NCBI GenBank assembly: GCA_903854305.1
Contig: CAINWC010000082.1
Span: 1 to 6,415 of the forward strand
DNA from: an uncultured Pseudomonadota bacterium
GTDB lineage: Bacteria > Pseudomonadota > Gammaproteobacteria > Burkholderiales > Methylophilaceae
Reading direction: 5' to 3'
DNA length: 6,415 nt
A model generated the notes under the pieces. The model was not told the origin of the DNA and searched no databases. It was given only the letters and a program-made list of their open reading frames with translations. The position numbers and the translations under genes are program-made. The stretch's first letter is position 1. Each line of letters begins with the position of its first letter. Positions 1 through 6,383 of this stretch are shown here, piece by piece.

Positions 1-17
1 AGCTGCTAACGCTTGTT

Positions 18-560
18 TTATTTCTCTTTCCCTGTCATAAAGCCTATGGGTCGTTTAGGCGGTGGCTCAGGTGGTCGCATCAAGCTACGCACTGCCTCCA
101 TCAGGCCTGTAATCGCTTGATCGTGCGAATCCAGTTTGCGTTCTAATCGTGTTTCTAACTCGGCCAGCTTCAGCGCTAATTCTTTGTTGCTGGTTAGCAT
201 TTCTCTTAATTGCACAAATGCGCGCACTACATACACGCCCATTTCCACGGCACGCGTACTATTGAGTACATTCGCCGCTTGAATGGCGCCATGCTCGGTA
301 AATGCATATGGCAATGTTCTAGAAAACTTCAGATTAGCAAGGTGGTCGCAATTTGCGACCACCTCAGCCTTCTCGTCAGCGGTGAGCTGAAACATAAAGT
401 CGTCTGGGAAGCGTTCGCGGTTGCGTTTGACTTGCTCATTGAGGCGCTTGGTTTCTACGCCGTACAGTGCCGCCAAATCTGCATCAATCATGATGCGCTG
501 GCCGCGCAAGATGATAATGGTTTGCGCAATAGTTTCTAGTGGTAGTAGATTGGTCGTCAT
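18..560 (-). CDS. ORF6N domain-containing protein
   Basis: The 180-residue protein carries an ORF6N domain at about residues 10-118. Recognisable parts are ILRGQRIMIDADLAALYGVE (18-37), the KRNRERFPDDFMFQLT block (45-60), YAFTEHGAI (85-93) and the VVRAFVQLRE end (111-120). ORF6N domains occur in phage and mobile-element proteins and are linked by homology to KilA-N/antirepressor-type DNA-binding proteins; the exact role is rarely known. Residues 122-160 look like a charged helix or coiled coil, suited to oligomerisation, and a proline-rich tail (162-170) follows. The ATG lies 3 bases after the stop of the upstream XRE gene and has only a weak ribosome site, so translational coupling in a two-gene operon is likely. 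By inference it works with the XRE protein, either modulating it or acting on element DNA. The domain call is secure; the function is not. Confidence 0.9.
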   Translation of the reverse strand: MTTNLLPLETIAQTIIILRGQRIMIDADLAALYGVETKRLNEQVKRNRERFPDDFMFQLTADEKAEVVANCDHLANLKFSRTLPYAFTEHGAIQAANVLNSTRAVEMGVYVVRAFVQLREMLTSNKELALKLAELETRLERKLDSHDQAITGLMEAVRSLMRPPEPPPKRPIGFMTGKEK

Positions 561-563
561 GAT

Positions 564-938
564 TTAGCTACTCAAGTTCCCAACCATTTGCTTAGTCTGG
601 TATTTGATAATCATACCTTCTAGCAGTGCTTTAATGATTTTGCGCTCTTCCTCTGGCATTTGGCTTACCGCTTCAAACTGTAAGGCTAAATCGTCTGAAG
701 GGCTACGTTCAGTCTCATCGAATAATAAAGCGTCGGAGGTAACATGCAGTGAAATAGCAAGTTTCTTTAATGCTTCTGCGGTAGGTTGGGCGTGACCTGC
801 TTCGTAGCGTTTAATTTGTTGCACATGAATACCAGAGGTCTCTGCTAACCCTTGTTGAGTAAATCCTCGTTGCTTGCGTAAAGCAATCACTCTTCCTGAA
901 AAGTTCATAGCTGCCAACCAATGGTAAAGATAGACCAT
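564..938 (-). CDS. XRE-family helix-turn-helix transcriptional regulator
   Basis: A 124-residue protein with an HTH_3 (Cro/C1-type) domain at about residues 14-72. The core reads FTQQGLAETSGIHVQQIKRYE (26-46), then P52, and LKKLAISLHVTSDALLF (57-73). The C-terminal part (84-119, LALQFEAVSQMPEEER through KYQTKQM) looks helical and is probably a dimerisation tail. The start at 938 is preferred because a run of five G (complement of 946-950) sits 7 bases upstream. An internal ATG at 908 (Met11) would begin right at the domain but has no comparable ribosome site. It is first in an operon with the ORF6N gene and divergent from the primase gene. The 101-base intergenic region between them holds an inverted repeat, so autoregulation plus repression of the primase-recombinase arm is the natural inference. 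Confidence 0.93.
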   Translation of the reverse strand: MVYLYHWLAAMNFSGRVIALRKQRGFTQQGLAETSGIHVQQIKRYEAGHAQPTAEALKKLAISLHVTSDALLFDETERSPSDDLALQFEAVSQMPEEERKIIKALLEGMIIKYQTKQMVGNLSS

Positions 939-966
939 GATGTTACCCCCTTGCTTTAATGATGAT

Positions 967-1020
967 TTGCCAATAGTATATTATAAGTACTTAAAATAAT
1001 ATACTATAAGTATCTTGACA
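967..1020. promoter_or_regulatory. Divergent promoter/operator region between XRE and primase genes
   Basis: Seen directly: the arms ATAGTATATTAT (973-984) and ATAATATACTAT (996-1007) form a perfect 12-base inverted repeat. The 11-base spacer contains the 8-base palindrome AAGTACTT (985-992). The octamer TATAAGTA is directly repeated at 982-989 and 1005-1012. Promoter-like boxes overlap these arms. On the minus strand there is an exact TATAAT (complement of 980-985), which would leave a leader of about 35 bases for the XRE gene. On the plus strand there is TTGCCA (967-972) with TAAAAT (992-997, long 19-base spacing) or TATACT (1000-1005). No pair is ideal, so exact start sites are uncertain. 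An XRE dimer bound here would cover both promoters. That the XRE protein is the ligand is inference from position. Confidence 0.6.
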
Positions 1021-1027
1021 GGTTTTT

Positions 1028-1034
1028 AGGGGAA
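1028..1034 (+). promoter_or_regulatory. Ribosome binding site of the primase-ATPase gene
   Basis: AGGGGAA lies 5 bases before the ATG at 1040. It is a good Shine-Dalgarno match and supports that start. Confidence 0.7.
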
Positions 1035-1039
1035 TCAAC

Positions 1040-4000
1040 ATGGCACGCATCGCAGCAGCAGAAATCGAGCGACTAAAACAAGAAGTCAGCGTAGAGCGCT
1101 TGGTAGAAAGTGCGGGCATTGCTTTGAAGAAAGCAGGAAAAGATCTGATTGGCTGCTGCCCGTTTCATGAAGACAGCACCGCTTCTTTAGTCGTCACCCC
1201 TGCTAAAAACCTCTGGCACTGTTTCGGCTGCGGTGCGGCAGGCGGTGCTATTGACTGGGTGATGCGTAAAAACGGCGTGTCGTTTCGTCATGCGGTAGAG
1301 CTATTGCGCGATGGCGTGATGACGCTCAAGACCAACCCTTCTTTAGCGGCTGGGTCTGGGGCGGTGAAACGTGCCACGGTGCGTGCATTGGATGCGCCAA
1401 TTGCCTTTGATGCAGATGCTCAAGCCTTACTCAATCAAGTCGTCGATTACTACCACGACACCTTAAAGCAATCACCTGAAGCTTTGGCTTATTTGGAGAG
1501 CCGCGGTTTCTCAGGCCAAGTCGCCATGGAAGCCATCACCACTTTTAAGCTCGGCTATGCCAATCGCACACTAGGCTTACGACTGCCCCACAAAAACCGT
1601 GTCGCAGGCGCAGACATCCGCAGTCGTCTCATTCAAGCGGGCCTGTATCGTGAGTCGGGCCATGAACATTTTAATGGCAGTTTAATCATCCCCATTCTCG
1701 ATGCAAACGGCCATGTACAAGAAATCTATGGCCGCAAGTTACTGGACAATTTACGTGCAGGCACGCCTAAGCATTTATATTTGCCAGGGCCGCATCGCGG
1801 CATTTGGAATGTGGTTGCTTTACAAGTCAGTCAGGAAATCATTCTGTGTGAAGCCTTGATTGACGCGCTAACCTTCTGGTGTGCAGGCTATCGTAACGTG
1901 ACCAGCAGTTACGGCATTGAAGGCTTTACCGATGAGCTGTTAGCTGCATTTAAGCATCACGGCACACAGCGTGTGTTGATTGCCTATGACCGTGATGAAG
2001 CTGGCGAGCGCGGCGCACAAAAAGTGGCGGCACAGCTTATAGCGGCAGACATCGATTGCTTCCGCATTCAATTCCCTAAAGGCATGGATGCCAACGACTA
2101 CGCCTTAAAAGTCACGCCTGCTGCAAAGTCTCTAGGCGTGGTGATACGCAAAGCCTTGTGGTTAGGCAATGGTCAAGCGCCTGAGCGGCCAGAGGCCGAA
2201 CCCATCTATACTGCCTTGCCTGATATTGCGAAAACCACCCATGTCGCGGCCAGCATTCCTTTAGCCGCGCCTGTCTCTCAAAAATTGCCTGAGCCATTGC
2301 CTGCTGTCGCGCAACAACCCATTGCTGAAGCTGCACCTTTATCTGTATTGCCAGCATCACCCATGCCTGATGCGCCAGCGCCTGAATTGGATGCACAGGT
2401 GTCGGATAACGAAGTCACGCTGAGTGTCGGTAATCGACGTTATCGCATCCGTGGCCTGCAAAAGAACCTCGCCTTTGAAGTGCTCAAAGTTAATGTACTG
2501 GTCACAGATGAAACCGCTTTCCATGTTGATAGCCTAGACCTCTATAGTGCACGGCAACGTGCCAGCTATATTGCACAAGCCGCCATTGAATTACGCGTCA
2601 AGGAAGACGTGATTAAAACCGACCTTGGGCGTGTGTTGTTAAAACTGGAAGCCATGCAAGATGAACACATCCGTCAAAGTTTAGCCGTTAAACCCACTGC
2701 TGTAGCGATGACCGAAGCCGAACGTGCAGCGGCATTGGCGCTATTACAAACACCTGATTTACTGGGGCGTATTCTGACTGACTTTGCCGCCATGGGTTTG
2801 GTCGGAGAAGACACCAATAAACTGGTCGGTTATTTAGCCGCTGTCAGCCGTAAATTAGATGCACCGCTGGCAGTCGTCGTGCAGTCCAGCTCTGCCGCAG
2901 GTAAAAGCTCACTGATGGATGCGGTGCTGGCCTTAGTGCCAGAAGAGGAACGCGTCAAATACTCGGCCATGACAGGGCAGAGCCTGTTTTATATGGGTGA
3001 AACCAGTTTAAAACACAAGATACTCGCCATTGCCGAAGAGGAAGGTGCCAGCCGTGCCAGCTATGCATTGAAGCTATTACAATCTGAAGGCGAACTGACT
3101 ATGGCCAGCACTGGCAAAGACCCCAACACAGGCAACCTCATTACGCAGCAATACCGTGTAGAAGGCCCTGTGATGATATTCCTCACTACCACGGCGATTG
3201 AGATTGACGAAGAGCTGCTGAATCGCTGCATCGTCTTGAGCGTGGATGAAGGCCGTGCGCAGACCGAAGCCATTCACCAACGGCAACGCCATAAACGCAC
3301 CTTGGCGGGCATGCTGGGTAAACACAGCAAAGAAGCGGTACTCACGACCCATCGCAATGCACAACGCTTATTAAGGCCATTAGCAGTGGTCAATCCTTAT
3401 GCGGATCAGCTCACCTTCTTAAGTGATAAAACCCGCACGCGGCGTGACCACGATAAGTACCTCACCCTGATTGACACCATTGCCTTGCTGCACCAATACC
3501 AGCGCCCAGTGCAGACGGCGCAAATCGCAGACAAAGTGATTGAATACATCGAAGTCACGCAAGCCGATATTGCCATTGCCAACCGATTGGCGCATGAAGT
3601 GCTAGGGCGTTCATTAGATGAGCTGCCACCACAGACACGGTGCTTGCTGGGTGCCATTTGCAGCTTCGTCAAAACCCAATCGGACACACTCGCCATACAG
3701 CGCACAGACTATCGCTTTAGTCGCCGTGAACTGCGCGAAGCCTGCGGCTGGGGCGATACCCAGCTACGGGTACATTTAGAACGCCTTACGCACTTGGAAT
3801 ACCTGCTTGTGCATCGTGGCGGACGCGGGCAATCCTTTGTGTATGAATTGCTGTATGACGGTAATGGCGATGCAGCACCGCATCTGTCAGGGTTATTAGA
3901 TACCAGTACGATCACCACTGCGCGGGGTGATGTGAGTTCGGTCGCGGGGGCATCGCGCCCGCAACACGCCCCTGATGCGGCGGCATTGCCAATGGATAAA

Positions 4001-4120
4001 TCGGCTGCAAAGCCGCATGTAATAGAGCTTACAGACGACAGCGCTCCGATTGCCGCCAAAACGCATTACTCAGCGCCATTAACGCCCGCCGTCAAAACAG
4101 CATCGTATGCGCACGCTTAA
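1040..4120 (+). CDS. CHC2 zinc finger-Toprim DNA primase fused to a P-loop ATPase
   Basis: A 1026-residue multidomain replication-type protein. The N-terminus is a DnaG CHC2 zinc finger with C40, H43, C61 and C64 (CPFH, then HCFGCGAAGG). A DnaG core helper region follows (about 135-260; ALAYLESRGF at 148-157). Next is a Toprim domain with E271 (CEALIDAL), D317/D319 (YDRDEAG) and a KGMDANDY block (347-354), the expected metal-binding acidic positions. A Pro/Ala-rich linker (about 375-452) leads to a family-specific block (455-545), then an ATPase region with QSSSAAGKSS (615-624), an acidic ILAIAEEEG Walker B-like strand (661-669) and LLNRC (726-730). Residues about 868-938 look like a winged helix. 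The tail (940-1026) is low-complexity. By homology the front half should make RNA primers and the rear may be a helicase/loader-like motor; the latter is inference. The P-loop lacks the usual first Gly. It is much longer than DnaG and is not the housekeeping primase. Its stop overlaps the recombinase start. Confidence 0.9.
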   Translation: MARIAAAEIERLKQEVSVERLVESAGIALKKAGKDLIGCCPFHEDSTASLVVTPAKNLWHCFGCGAAGGAIDWVMRKNGVSFRHAVELLRDGVMTLKTNPSLAAGSGAVKRATVRALDAPIAFDADAQALLNQVVDYYHDTLKQSPEALAYLESRGFSGQVAMEAITTFKLGYANRTLGLRLPHKNRVAGADIRSRLIQAGLYRESGHEHFNGSLIIPILDANGHVQEIYGRKLLDNLRAGTPKHLYLPGPHRGIWNVVALQVSQEIILCEALIDALTFWCAGYRNVTSSYGIEGFTDELLAAFKHHGTQRVLIAYDRDEAGERGAQKVAAQLIAADIDCFRIQFPKGMDANDYALKVTPAAKSLGVVIRKALWLGNGQAPERPEAEPIYTALPDIAKTTHVAASIPLAAPVSQKLPEPLPAVAQQPIAEAAPLSVLPASPMPDAPAPELDAQVSDNEVTLSVGNRRYRIRGLQKNLAFEVLKVNVLVTDETAFHVDSLDLYSARQRASYIAQAAIELRVKEDVIKTDLGRVLLKLEAMQDEHIRQSLAVKPTAVAMTEAERAAALALLQTPDLLGRILTDFAAMGLVGEDTNKLVGYLAAVSRKLDAPLAVVVQSSSAAGKSSLMDAVLALVPEEERVKYSAMTGQSLFYMGETSLKHKILAIAEEEGASRASYALKLLQSEGELTMASTGKDPNTGNLITQQYRVEGPVMIFLTTTAIEIDEELLNRCIVLSVDEGRAQTEAIHQRQRHKRTLAGMLGKHSKEAVLTTHRNAQRLLRPLAVVNPYADQLTFLSDKTRTRRDHDKYLTLIDTIALLHQYQRPVQTAQIADKVIEYIEVTQADIAIANRLAHEVLGRSLDELPPQTRCLLGAICSFVKTQSDTLAIQRTDYRFSRRELREACGWGDTQLRVHLERLTHLEYLLVHRGGRGQSFVYELLYDGNGDAAPHLSGLLDTSTITTARGDVSSVAGASRPQHAPDAAALPMDKSAAKPHVIELTDDSAPIAAKTHYSAPLTPAVKTASYAHA

Positions 4121-5114
4121 TCCGCAACGCCGCAAGCGGCAGTCCAACAAAATCTCCTATGACCCTGCGCCGCTCAACCCTTTACGCGGTTATGAGCAAG
4201 AGTATGCTGAATGGAGCCAAACGATTGGTCGCTCACCTCATACTGTCAGACATGACCACATGGCCTTGCTACGCTTTATTGCGTGGAGTGATGAGCGCGG
4301 CATTACCCGTCCGCAGGATATTACGCGCCCGATACTGGAACGCTATCAGCGCCACTTGTACCATCATCGCAAGACTAACGGTGCGCCGCTGTCAGTCAAT
4401 GCCCAGCTCGGACTACTAGGCCCGATACGGGCATGGTTTAAATGGCTAACACGGCAAAATTACTTACTGTATAACCCAGCCTCTGACCTCATCTTGCCGA
4501 GGAAGCCCAAGGCGCTGCCAAAAGGCTTGCTCAGCATCGCGGAGATTGAGAACGTCATCAATCAATGCGATGTGACCACCGCGCTAGGCATTCGCAATCG
4601 TGCCATATTGGAAACCTTCTACTCGACAGGCATTCGCCGTCTGGAGCTGATTAAGCTCAAGTTGTATGACGTGGATATTGAACGCGGTGCGCTCATGGTC
4701 AGACAAGGCAAAGGTAACAAAGATCGGCTCATTCCCATTGGTGCACGCGCTTGCGCGTGGATAGACAAATACTTGCAGGAAGTGCGACCAGAACTTCTCA
4801 CTGGCGCAGATGACACCACCTTGTTTCTGCATGATGACGGCAAGCCCTATCTGGTGCAGCGTCTGGGTGATCTGGTCAAGCGTCATCTGGAACATGCAGG
4901 CATCACCATCATGGGTGCATGTCACTTGTTCCGCCATGCTTGCGCCACTCACATGCTTGAAGGCGGGGCAGACATCCGCTTTATACAAGCGATGCTGGGG
5001 CATGAAGATTTAGCCACCACGCAGATTTACACGCAAGTCTCACTCACAAAACTCAAAGAGATCCACAACGCCACGCATCCAGCGCGATTGCATAGACTGG
5101 AAACGGGCGATTAA
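4107..5114 (+). CDS. Tyrosine recombinase/integrase (XerC/XerD-like)
   Basis: A 335-residue tyrosine recombinase. An N-terminal SAM-like core-binding domain spans about 25-115 (YEQEYAEWSQTIGRSPHTVRHDHMALLRFIAW). The catalytic domain spans about 140-320 with every expected residue: R177 in TGIRRLE, K205 in GKGNKDRLIP, H273 and R276 in CHLFRHACATHML, H299 in MLGHEDLATTQ, and the nucleophile Y308 in TTQIYTQV. It should cut and rejoin DNA at specific sites through a 3'-phosphotyrosine intermediate. Length and motifs are XerC/D-like, but the N-terminus is about 25 residues longer and basic. The ATG lies inside the last codons of the primase-ATPase gene (14-base overlap, different frame) and has no clear ribosome site, so coupled translation is likely. 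The shared operon suggests it is the integrase or resolvase of the same element; a chromosome-dimer role is unlikely in this context. Confidence 0.95.
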   Translation: MRTLNPQRRKRQSNKISYDPAPLNPLRGYEQEYAEWSQTIGRSPHTVRHDHMALLRFIAWSDERGITRPQDITRPILERYQRHLYHHRKTNGAPLSVNAQLGLLGPIRAWFKWLTRQNYLLYNPASDLILPRKPKALPKGLLSIAEIENVINQCDVTTALGIRNRAILETFYSTGIRRLELIKLKLYDVDIERGALMVRQGKGNKDRLIPIGARACAWIDKYLQEVRPELLTGADDTTLFLHDDGKPYLVQRLGDLVKRHLEHAGITIMGACHLFRHACATHMLEGGADIRFIQAMLGHEDLATTQIYTQVSLTKLKEIHNATHPARLHRLETGD

Positions 5115-5322
5115 GCATTCACTAAGGGTGCACAGCTCGCTTTAAAACTTCCAAGCCATTGCAATGCAAAAAAGCCTTGCCTTCGCGCGTGCGCGTAGGC
5201 CAGAATACGCTTCTAAGAAAAAATTTAATTAAGCAGGGGAATTCGTCTTCTTCATTTCGCCGTTAAGCCGCGCCACGCTTCAAACGCATGCCTACTTTTA
5301 CGATGGGCAGGCATCGGGGCGA
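5115..5322. other. Gene-free segment between recombinase and Rhs remnant; candidate element boundary
   Basis: No convincing gene is seen in these roughly 200 bases. The segment holds TTGCAATGCAA (5159-5169, 5-base arms around one base). It also has a GC-rich imperfect stem, GCCT (5174-5177) with AGGC (5197-5200) enclosing CGCG repeats, and an ATGCCT/AGGCAT inverted repeat (5288-5293/5309-5314). The frame of the following Rhs remnant stays open back to a TAA at 5230-5232 but has no ATG, GTG or TTG before 5368, so 5233-5322 is probably not translated as its start. Because a recombinase lies to the left and a decapitated gene to the right, the right end of the mobile element may lie here. No direct repeat proving an attachment site can be seen in this window. 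Confidence 0.4.
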
Positions 5323-5724
5323 CTTGAAGGTGGGGTTAATACTTATGGGTATGTCGAAGACAGTCCTATGAGTTATGTTGATCCTTTAGGTTTGGTTAAA
5401 CATACATCAGGTAGAACAATCAGTTGTGGGAAATGTACTATCAGAATTGATTATACTTTTGATGATAAAACAGGGGTAAAAACCAACCATTTACACTGGA
5501 ATTGTAAGGGTAAAGAAGGCTCATGTGGTGAAAATGGAGACGAGTCTCATGGAGGTTCGTGGGACGATGCACCAGAAAATGTTAAACAGTGTGCAAGAGA
5601 AAATGGCTTCCAAGGGGCATCTAGCCCCAGCACTGATGCCCCCAGCCCCAAAATGCAAGTGCCACCTATACCATGGTGGGCTCCTTTGCTTGTACCAGCA
5701 GCAGGAGCTGTGCTTTCTCAGTAA
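5323..5724 (+). pseudogene. Rhs C-terminal fragment (end of core plus variable tip), 5'-truncated
   Basis: The frame begins with LEGGVNTYGYVEDSPMSYVDPLGL, the conserved end of the Rhs/YD-repeat core. In full proteins this marks the boundary before a variable toxin domain, but here the thousand or more residues that should precede it are missing. Similarity starts abruptly at about 5323. The only usual start codon is ATG 5368, inside the signature, with a poor GAAGA ribosome site; it would give 118 residues. The tip after DPLGL has CxxC (C20, C23), HLH (H41, H43), C46, C53, H61 and C75, numbered from that Met, suggesting metal binding or nuclease-like chemistry. I do not recognise the toxin family. 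It ends in a Pro-rich stretch and a hydrophobic run (WWAPLLVPAAGAVL). It is either a broken gene or a displaced silent tip usable by recombination with an intact rhs gene. A GTG- or ATG-less upstream frame argues against independent full expression. Confidence 0.75.
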
Positions 5725-5754
5725 ATCTTAACGAAGAAATATATAAAGAAAAAA

Positions 5755-6066
5755 ATGAAAATCGAAGACCTTGAGTTACATGATGCTTTATTGAAAAGTA
5801 CAAAGATTGATTACACGTCTAAAATAATTGAGATTCAATTGGAGTTGTATTTAAGTACGAAAGATTCTAGCCGCAGACCATTTTCGATTGTTTTTGAAGG
5901 GGTTGAGTCAATTTCTCAAATATCAAATCTAGAAAGGCTAGAGCAAAATGCTTTTGCTGGAAATATTAACTATTGGCTACCAGAGCAAAATGGTGGAATA
6001 ACATATATTTATTTAACTGATGGATGCATAGCAATAAAATCTGCAAAATTGCGATTGAATGAATAA
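5755..6066 (+). CDS. Small hypothetical protein, candidate immunity protein for the Rhs tip
   Basis: A 103-residue, AT-rich gene 30 bases after the Rhs tip and in the same direction, the usual place of an Rhs immunity gene. No signal peptide or membrane segment is visible, consistent with a cytosolic binding protein. The protein starts MKIEDLELHDALL. Its alternating hydrophobic pattern (KIIEIQLELYL at 23-33, FSIVFEGV at 43-50, ITYIYLTDGCIAI at 82-94) suggests a mostly beta fold, with a central helix (57-67) and a compact AGNINYWLP motif (68-76). I do not recall a named family with certainty. The immunity role is inferred from position, size and lack of any enzyme motif. The ribosome site is weak (AAAGAA about 7 bases upstream of the ATG at 5755). 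The base composition matches the Rhs tip and differs from the primase-recombinase genes, suggesting that tip and immunity gene travelled together. Confidence 0.7.
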   Translation: MKIEDLELHDALLKSTKIDYTSKIIEIQLELYLSTKDSSRRPFSIVFEGVESISQISNLERLEQNAFAGNINYWLPEQNGGITYIYLTDGCIAIKSAKLRLNE

Positions 6067-6087
6067 TAATTAGAAGTGAGGTGAGAT

Positions 6088-6255
6088 GTGCAAAAAGCTT
6101 CAGCTTGCACACCAACCAAATCTAACTTCCTCAGCACTCCCACCTCGCTAAAACTGACAGAACTCCCAGACCAAACCAAAGCAAAATCGCCCTTGATTTT
6201 AGATTACACATTACGCACCGTACAATTTTGCGCGAAATATCGCATAACTTATTGA
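6088..6255 (+). CDS. Doubtful 55-residue ORF, GTG start
   Basis: The frame starts with GTG at 6088, has GAGGTG (6078-6083) 4 bases before it, and runs to TGA at 6253-6255. The translation begins VQKASACTPTKSN and ends QFCAKYRITY. Codon use looks plausibly coding in the middle (about 6140-6230), but no motif or family is recognised. It could be a real small gene, the decayed end of a larger gene, or chance. An ATG at 6086 in another frame, using the same ribosome site, gives only 21 residues. Confidence 0.22.
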   Translation: MQKASACTPTKSNFLSTPTSLKLTELPDQTKAKSPLILDYTLRTVQFCAKYRITY

Positions 6256-6320
6256 TTGTAAATATAAAAACCATGTATACAAAATTAAGTAAAAATAAAT
6301 TACCTAAATATAAAATGAAT

Positions 6321-6340
6321 TATAATTATTGATAATCAAT
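6321..6340 (+). promoter_or_regulatory. Candidate -10 box with adjoining palindrome upstream of the partial gene
   Basis: TATAAT at 6321-6326 matches the sigma-70 -10 consensus exactly, but no good -35 box sits 16-18 bases upstream. Transcription would start near 6333, within the palindrome ATTGATAATCAAT (6328-6340, 6-base arms around one A). This layout is typical of an operator over a start site. The function is inferred. Confidence 0.35.
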
Positions 6341-6350
6341 CACTTGGGTG

Positions 6351-6368
6351 TGTCCACAATTGTGGACA
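6351..6368. repeat. Perfect 18-base palindrome
   Basis: TGTCCACAATTGTGGACA reads identically on both strands with no spacer. It lies 15 bases before the ATG of the partial gene and 25-40 bases downstream of the TATAAT box. Position suggests an operator for a dimeric regulator or, in RNA, a hairpin near the start codon that limits translation. Which of these applies cannot be decided from sequence. Confidence 0.6.
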
Positions 6369-6383
6369 AATGATAGAAACATC

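Larger units (their letters stand above)
6067..6383. other. Mostly non-coding AT-rich interval
   Basis: This interval follows the immunity candidate and has no well-supported gene. The first half (to about 6255) is richer in C and keeps one short GTG-start frame open, listed separately. The second half (6256-6340) is very AT-rich and promoter-like, and the end carries two palindromes just before a partial gene. A hairpin with a three-A bulge (TGTGC 6087-6091 with GCACA 6107-6111, and AAGC 6095-6098 with GCTT 6103-6106, loop TTCA) lies 20 bases after the immunity gene. It lacks a T-run, so I do not call it a terminator. Confidence 0.5.

Noticed and set aside
210..539. Plus-strand open frames over the ORF6N and XRE genes (also 604-795)
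   Set aside because: They are antisense shadows of genes with clear domains; their translations show no family features.
1015..1020. Perfect TTGACA -35 box before the primase gene
   Set aside because: The matching -10 position (about 1038-1043) falls on the start codon and does not resemble TATAAT, so it cannot serve this start. It may still be coincidental or part of the operator.
2112..2396. Long open frames opposite or within the primase-ATPase and recombinase genes (also 3061-3364, 3406-4059, 4584-5003)
   Set aside because: They lie wholly inside strongly supported genes in other frames and show no domain or ribosome site.
5174..5200. GC-rich imperfect stem as a terminator after the recombinase
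   Set aside because: The stem has a mismatch and weak arms and no T-run follows on the plus strand. The T-run on the minus side is several bases away, and no minus-strand gene lies to the right.
5525..5731. Alternative frame inside the Rhs tip
   Set aside because: The competing frame continues the Rhs DPLGL signature directly; this one has no motif and ends just past it.
6087..6111. Hairpin after the immunity candidate as an intrinsic terminator
   Set aside because: It has a three-A bulge, a short stem and no T-run on either strand.
6350..6369. Head-to-head DnaA boxes / replication origin
   Set aside because: The half-sites (TTGTCCACA on the minus strand) miss the TTATCCACA consensus by at least one base, and no box cluster or initiator gene is nearby.
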